DNA of 64,000 bases, taken from NCBI GenBank assembly GCA_022641835.1, contig CP048719.1, forward strand, positions 248,001-312,000, written 5' to 3'. This document shows, in pieces, positions 59,104 through 64,000 of the stretch. The notes under the pieces are model-generated. The model was not told the origin of the DNA and did no database searches. It saw nothing but the letters and a program-made list of their open reading frames with translations. The stretch is from Petasospora fabianii (lineage: Eukaryota > Ascomycota > Saccharomycetes > Phaffomycetales > Wickerhamomycetaceae). Each line of letters opens with the position of its first letter. Position 1 is the stretch's first letter. The position numbers were made by a program, and so were the translations under genes.

Positions 59104-60357
59104 TCAAGCCTCAGTCTTTCTCTTCTTTACGCTTTTCTCCATTTGATCCAACTCATTCCAAACGAGATCAGCATCCTCCTTCTCCAAAGCGTCTCTAGCC
59201 TTCTTAGCCTTCTTCTTCTTCTCAGCCTTACCATCCAACGGAGCCTCTGGCAACTTGCCCATATCATCATCCAACAACCAAACAGCACTAACTTTTCCGC
59301 CAACAAACACCTTGGCGATCTGTTCACGAGTATCAATGTCAAACACACGAACATATCTGTCCAACGCACCAGTGACGAGCAACGATTTTTCACCAGAAAG
59401 GTGTGCAAACATACCCTGAACAGCACCAACAGAACCTTTGTACTTGGCAAGCAATGTACCCTTATCAACACTGTAAAGTCCCGTGGTGTTGTGTGTATCA
59501 GCACAGATGATCTCTTCCTCATTATTGGTCTGTACAACTTGGACCAATGGCTTCTCGGAGAGCTTCTTGTCCATGACTGGCTTACGACCATGGGAGGTAT
59601 CATAACGTCTCACCTGCCCATAGCGAGTAGTGGTGATGAAATGCCATGATGACTCTGTATGCTGAGACAAGCGGACGAAAAGGATGGATGTGATCCAGAT
59701 TGGTACACGAAGGTCAAGCTTATCATTCTTGACATTTTTGGCTTGGAAGAGTTGAGTTGGTTTGATATCGTCCTTGTAAGAGAGTTCACCCTTGTTGAAG
59801 AGGCGGACGATTCTAGCGTCGTTTTCTTTGCCACCGTAGGCGAAGATTCCCTCTTGTTCTGGATGGGATGCAAATGCAGAGACTGGAGCTTTGAGTCTTG
59901 TGTGAGTGGATGTGATCTTGTCGTTGTGGATGGTATTGATGTCCACTATCGTAACAAGGCCCTGTTCAGACGCAGCATAGAGCACACCGAATGACTCTAT
60001 GAGAGCCACAAACTGGTCTTTATCTTTCGAGTCAGTGACTAGACAATCTGTGATGGTGTTGATGAGGTCGTAGTTCTCGGTCTTGTAAAAGCTGAGATAT
60101 CCGTTGGCCCTAGCAGCGACAGCAACAGATCCCTTCGCCGTAGAGACAACAACCAGTCTTTGTGGTCTACTTCTTAGCCCGTCCTCGGCATGTGTCTCGA
60201 TACTGTCTGGCTGTGGAGCAGCTTGGGAAGATGTGTCAGTTCCCTTGATGCAAACAATCTCTGTTCTTCATGTTAGTATGTGCTCGACGTTAGTTCCCCA
60301 CCCAGTGCACTTACCCTTCAGAGACCCGGAGTCCTCACAAGCAGCAACTATTTTCAT
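59104..60357 (-). CDS. NSA1: 60S ribosome biogenesis WD-repeat protein Nsa1 (WDR74), one intron
   Basis: Exon 1 is 60315-60357 (14 codons plus one base, MKIVAACEDSGSLK), the intron 60261-60314 (54 nt; donor GTAAGT, branch TACTAAC, acceptor ACAG) and exon 2 59104-60260, giving 399 aa (463 in S. cerevisiae). Across the junction it reads DSGSLKEIVCIKGTDTSSQA, matching DSGSIKEVLCNIGTDTS of yeast Nsa1. Later conserved blocks are FAYGGKENDARIV, AKNVKNDKLDLRVPIW, HGRKP and GALDRYVRVFDI. Seven weak WD blades and a basic tail (KKKKAKKAR) follow. Nsa1 binds pre-60S particles in the nucleolus with Nsa2/Rix7 factors. Without splicing, the frame has no ATG before a stop at 60268. Confidence 0.93.
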
Positions 60358-60848
60358 GATGGGCTATCACACTGTGATGGCAAGCTGATAGAAACAAACA
60401 CCAAGCTATTCACGAGATGAGCTCTTCTGCAAGTCCCAAATTTTCTTGAAGGATCCAATCCGGCAGTTTCTTGTTCGGGCCATTTTTTCTCTTTTTCAAT
60501 ATGTGGTGTTCGGATGTTAATGCATCGGTCCGGGACGCACATGTTTTGGTTTTGGTCCTGTTATGGCCAGCTTCGCCATTGATATATTACTTAGATGACT
60601 ACTGGCCCTTAGCTGTGATAGTTAGTAGCCATCTCTGGAAGATTGCAACTACTCTGAATCTGATCTCACCACAGGGTAGGACCTCCTTGTCTCGGCCATC
60701 CCAAGGTGTCTGAACCATCTACGATCTCCTTCACTTTCTACTGCCAGCCTCCTCGTTAACAGCTTTCTCCTTCTTCCATCAACTCCACAACACACACGGG
60801 CCCTTTGCCCCTTTCACAACCAGTGTAACACATTATTGATAATACCTC
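60358..60848. other. Intergenic between NSA1 and the 500-aa unknown gene
   Basis: 491 bp between divergent starts; the promoters of both. No repeat or further gene seen. Confidence 0.5.
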
Positions 60849-62351
60849 ATGTCAAATCAGATATATTACACCGACCAACGAAGTCAGCTTGCTGATCAGT
60901 ACCATTCCCGTCAATCTGCGGAGTATGACAACTATCAAAGAGTCCAACGGAAACAAATACTGAACCAGGCATATCAACCAGATTATATAGAATTTGCACA
61001 GGACGGAAGATACACTGCCCCTCGACAAGCTACCTCACATATTAATAGCAGATCTCATCACAGAGCCGTCTCGACAACCACACAACATACACGATCACCG
61101 GCCCCAAGCACAACATCACAACCATCAACGGATCCGTTGAGTGAAAAGAGAAGTGAAGCTGTTACACCACGGTCTAGACCGAAGTCGACCCAGCGGGCTT
61201 CCCCGAAACCACAGTTCTACTACGAACCTCATCGTGCCAATAACATTGTCTTTGAAGAGAGTCCCGAGGAGATTATGGCCCGGAAGAAAGCTGAGAAATC
61301 CAAGAGGAAAAACCAGAACAAGTTTTCCATGTTCAACAAGAAACCAACTAACGATGAGGCAGATTCTACACCATCACCTCTCTACAGTCACAGAAATGGA
61401 AGTGATGATGCACTTGAACTCATGCCAACGATTGCCATGGGCTATGAGAACAGTCTAGATAAACAGATGAGGAACATGCCCAATGCAGGAGAGTTGAGAA
61501 TCACAGGGAATGGGTATTACTTCCGTCCAGAAGAAGTAGAAAGTGATGATGACACTGAATCCGATACCAAGATGGATGTACGTGGTGTCTATACGAGAGA
61601 CGATGAGCATTCCAATTCTATAAGACGGACTAGTGACAGAGGAGGACAGGACGATATTAGGGTGTCCCCTAAAAGGGAAAGGACGGATGGTAAACATACT
61701 GTATCAAGAAACCCATCAATGGAGTATTTGCAGAAGGCCCCTGCAATTGTTAGATCGAGAAGTACTAGCAGAGAAAGAGGTGATAAGATTTCCAGACCGA
61801 TTTCGAGGTCTTCGGTGAGAGAGTTGTCCAACACAAGATCCATGGCTGCATCTCCTAGTACTGCTGTAAATCCAAGTGAAGATGCCACAGCAGCCATTGA
61901 TGTTGGGCCAGAGCCAAGGAAGAAAGGTGTGTTCAAGAAGCTGTTCAGTAAGAAAAAGAAAGAGTCAAAGGATAACAAGGCAAAAGAGTTGAACCAGTTC
62001 ATGAGATCCCCAGAACGTCCATATCCGGAGGGCCCACAACTACCACCACCAATTGGGCTAACTGAAAGAAACTCAGATGCCATAGAGTCAGAGTCTCAGC
62101 CTCATTCTCCACGTACTCCTAGCCAAGAATCACCAGTCGATGGCTACTTTGAGGAACCTGCTGTGCAAGGAGCTACACTTGCTGATCTACTCGACAGCAT
62201 TCCAATCCTGTCATTTGTGCTTCAAAAGATTGACGCGACTGATCGTCTGTCCGATCAGGGTAAATTCCTGTTGAAGACTGCTATCATTATATGGATCATG
62301 TATGAGATGCAGATGATGTGGGAGTCTATAACGAGAATTTTCCGCGTATGA
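60849..62351 (+). CDS. Uncharacterised 500-aa protein with C-terminal hydrophobic anchor
   Basis: I do not recognise this gene. The 500-aa protein is mostly disordered. A Tyr/Gln-rich N-terminus (MSNQIYYTDQRSQ) and a conserved-looking EPHRANNIVFEESPEEIMARKK at about 126-147 come first. A basic KKGVFKKLFSKKKKES patch follows near 357-372, and then Ser/Pro-rich linkers with SPRTP. The last ~60 residues are ordered: TLADLLDSIPILSFVLQKID, then a hydrophobic segment at about 477-490 (FLLKTAIIIWIMYEMQMMW) and a basic end. This fits a tail-anchored or membrane-bound adaptor, with the basic patch touching lipid, for example at ER contact sites. That role is a guess. It is flanked by NSA1 (divergent) and a Zn2Cys6 gene. 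Confidence 0.75.
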   Translation: MSNQIYYTDQRSQLADQYHSRQSAEYDNYQRVQRKQILNQAYQPDYIEFAQDGRYTAPRQATSHINSRSHHRAVSTTTQHTRSPAPSTTSQPSTDPLSEKRSEAVTPRSRPKSTQRASPKPQFYYEPHRANNIVFEESPEEIMARKKAEKSKRKNQNKFSMFNKKPTNDEADSTPSPLYSHRNGSDDALELMPTIAMGYENSLDKQMRNMPNAGELRITGNGYYFRPEEVESDDDTESDTKMDVRGVYTRDDEHSNSIRRTSDRGGQDDIRVSPKRERTDGKHTVSRNPSMEYLQKAPAIVRSRSTSRERGDKISRPISRSSVRELSNTRSMAASPSTAVNPSEDATAAIDVGPEPRKKGVFKKLFSKKKKESKDNKAKELNQFMRSPERPYPEGPQLPPPIGLTERNSDAIESESQPHSPRTPSQESPVDGYFEEPAVQGATLADLLDSIPILSFVLQKIDATDRLSDQGKFLLKTAIIIWIMYEMQMMWESITRIFRV

Positions 62352-63207
62352 TCTGGTGCTAAATATAAATATACACATGGATGCTCCATAAATGATTGTA
62401 GAGTTCAAAGAGCACAAAATCTCTAATTCATCTTTTATAGAAGCGTGTCAGCTGATTCTTGCTGTCACTAGTTTTATATTGGTATGATTAGGAATCATCT
62501 TATTCGGGATGTATACTTGGTGATACGGGGCCAGAAGGAACCAGTTTTTTTTTTTTATTTTGGACACGGCCTGACCTAACTACCTGTGTTTGTTTGCCCA
62601 TCTCGGAATGCGATGGATGAATTTGAGGTCCCTGATGAGTGCCGTTGACGTCTATGTACCATTACGGATACAAGCGCCGTTTCTTCGGCAGCAAACACAG
62701 AACGGTGCAAGGGTGCAGAGCCAAGGTTTGCTATTCCATCTCTGCAGTTCTGGAACAACCAAAGGACTTCGAAACTCGGATATCTCCGGCTGGGGTCGCT
62801 GATGGACATTTATTGGGATCTTAGGCAAATGTTAGCTGCTTTCGCCGGGTTGGAACAATTAGTAGCGAGCAGTCGTATTGCTGAAAGGGCACACGAAAGC
62901 GTGGAGCTCCGTAGAAAGTATGGCACTTAAAAGGACTCCGCAATGTTACAACTGATGGGTCACCATAAAGTTATAGCTGTCTTTAGCTAAGACAGTTCTG
63001 GTCAATGACAGCTCCCGTTCGTGTGCTTAGAGACTTGCGACTTTCTAGCTTCTAGACAGATATTGTGTAGCCCGGAATGTTGAGGCTGCATGGAATCGCG
63101 GATGCTCGTAAAATGTCCAGGAACTAACAAGTACCAAAGACTACCTCAAGACTCTAATCCGTCAATACGCTAGCTCTAGTAGGAGCCCAACCAACCCCAA
63201 TACTACG
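62352..63207. other. Intergenic: 3' flank of unknown gene and promoter of edge Zn2Cys6 gene
   Basis: About 855 bp, with a T-tract near 62545. No supported gene; frames are short and phase-mixed. Confidence 0.5.
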
Positions 63208-64000
63208 ATGAGTCCGCCATCAGACTATTCGGCACATGAACGGGAAAGGGAAGTACAGCGACGCAGGAAGCACAAGAACTCACGTCTTGGTAAGTTGCCC
63301 ATAGAACCCATTGAAAAACAACACAGCTACTGACGCATATCGAACTAGGGTGCCCCCAGTGTAAACTAAAACGAGTCAAGTGTGATGAGACATTGCCCAG
63401 CTGCAAGAAGTGCCAGGCAAGAAACGTATGTGCTTCATTTTGTCCGATCTTGAGCCTCGAAATACTAACACATTAGGTCTAGACGAGATGTGGGTATCTA
63501 GATTTTCCAGCTAAAGACCTTGAGGCCATAAGAACACTCCATCAGCACATAGAACGGTATGAGAAGAACCCTGAATTGCTTGGGCAGCTGCCACCAGAGG
63601 GAGTCTTTCAGGACACCACCCCTGTGGTTGTATACAAGAGTGAGTCTAGTGTAAGGCCCCTCAACCAAAGGAAGCCAACTGAATCGTCAGCGACGAAAGG
63701 CGCCTCAAAATCTAGTTTGATGGGTTCAGTCTCCTCAGATGGGACCTCCGTACCTCCCACTACTGCTCCAACCAGTATATCCGGGCTGACACAGTACTTT
63801 TCAGAGCCGCAATCTCAGCCAGTCCTTCCACACTCTGGGTTGCCCTCAGAGACAACAACAAAAGCAAGACCACCTACAGAGACAGTAGCCTCACCATCAG
63901 GTTCCGTAAACACACCATCCTCTCTTTTCAGTGGGGAATCTCAGGATTCCAATGACTCGACCGTAAAGACTCCAAAGGCAACAGCCGAGAGATACGGAAC
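63208..64000 (+). CDS. Zn2Cys6 transcription factor, three exons so far, 3' end outside window
   Basis: Exon 1 is 63208-63289, intron 1 63290-63348 (59 nt; donor GTAAGT, weak branch TACTGAC), exon 2 63349-63425, intron 2 63426-63482 (57 nt; donor GTATGT, branch TACTAAC, acceptor CTAG). Exon 3 runs open from 63483 to the window edge. Spliced, the zinc cluster is exact: CPQCKLKRVKCDETLPSC, then CKKC-type spacing, with the last Cys in exon 3 (C-x2-C-x6-C-x6-C-x2-C-x6-C). Without splicing, stops break it. A basic RRRKHKNSRLG lead-in resembles Upc2/Ecm22-type factors. After the cluster come CGYLDFPAKDLEAIRTLHQH and a Ser/Thr/Pro-rich region. About 226 residues are visible; the target is unknown. 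Confidence 0.87.

Overview
This is a nuclear window from a budding yeast (Saccharomycotina). Genes are compact and mostly intronless, and nearly every one has a recognisable Saccharomyces cerevisiae counterpart. Introns have GTAAGT/GTACGT/GTATGC-type donors and TACTAAC-like branch points. CTG is read as leucine at conserved positions (Leu29 of the MET14 protein, Leu222 of CYS3), so this is not a CTG-Ser or CTG-Ala species. Gene content (phosphomannan-type LicD protein, MNN1-type transferase, uracil-type permeases, PYD3) and moderate GC suggest a non-Saccharomyces lineage such as a Pichiales-like yeast. The genus cannot be fixed from the sequence alone. No transposon, virus-derived element, rRNA, convincing tRNA or CRISPR array was seen.

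Layout. 1-11.6 kb: 3' part of UBP15, an EMP70/TM9 protein, a BAP31-like YET protein, ARA2, SUB1, MNR2 and CCS1. 11.8-20.6 kb: a candidate catabolic cluster of two tandem NCS1 nucleobase permeases, a PYD3-like N-carbamoyl hydrolase and a divergent Zn2Cys6 regulator, with GATAAG sites around it. 20.7-27.9 kb: two mannan-modification genes (LicD/MNN4-like and MNN1-like) flanking QCR10. 29.8-39.9 kb: YTH1 and YEN1 (divergent), NOP12 and DEP1 (divergent), then RPS15 and RPP2 (divergent, both with introns). 40.6-42.9 kb: the sulfur genes CYS3 and MET14, each with a CACGTGA site. 43.1-49.0 kb: DID4/VPS2, SYN8, a Q-rich unknown, MSE1 and RHO4. 49.0-51.9 kb: a 2.9-kb gene-free stretch upstream of a large Zn2Cys6 factor. 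55.0-64.0 kb: two paralogous aldo-keto reductases either side of CUE3, NSA1, an unknown protein with a C-terminal hydrophobic segment, and the 5' part of a three-exon Zn2Cys6 factor cut by the window edge.

Many starts lie in tiny first exons and were placed by finding the donor, branch point and acceptor: the YET-like gene, SUB1, CCS1, QCR10, RPS15, RPP2, SYN8, NSA1 and the edge factor. In RPP2 the intron appears to split the ATG itself. Most of the window is ordinary housekeeping. The points most worth a second look are the permease/PYD3/regulator cluster, the split RPP2 start codon, a possible mitochondrial pre-sequence on one aldo-keto reductase, a recurrent promoter 10-mer TTCCGCGAAC, and a telomere-repeat-like pair of motifs near 29.7 kb.
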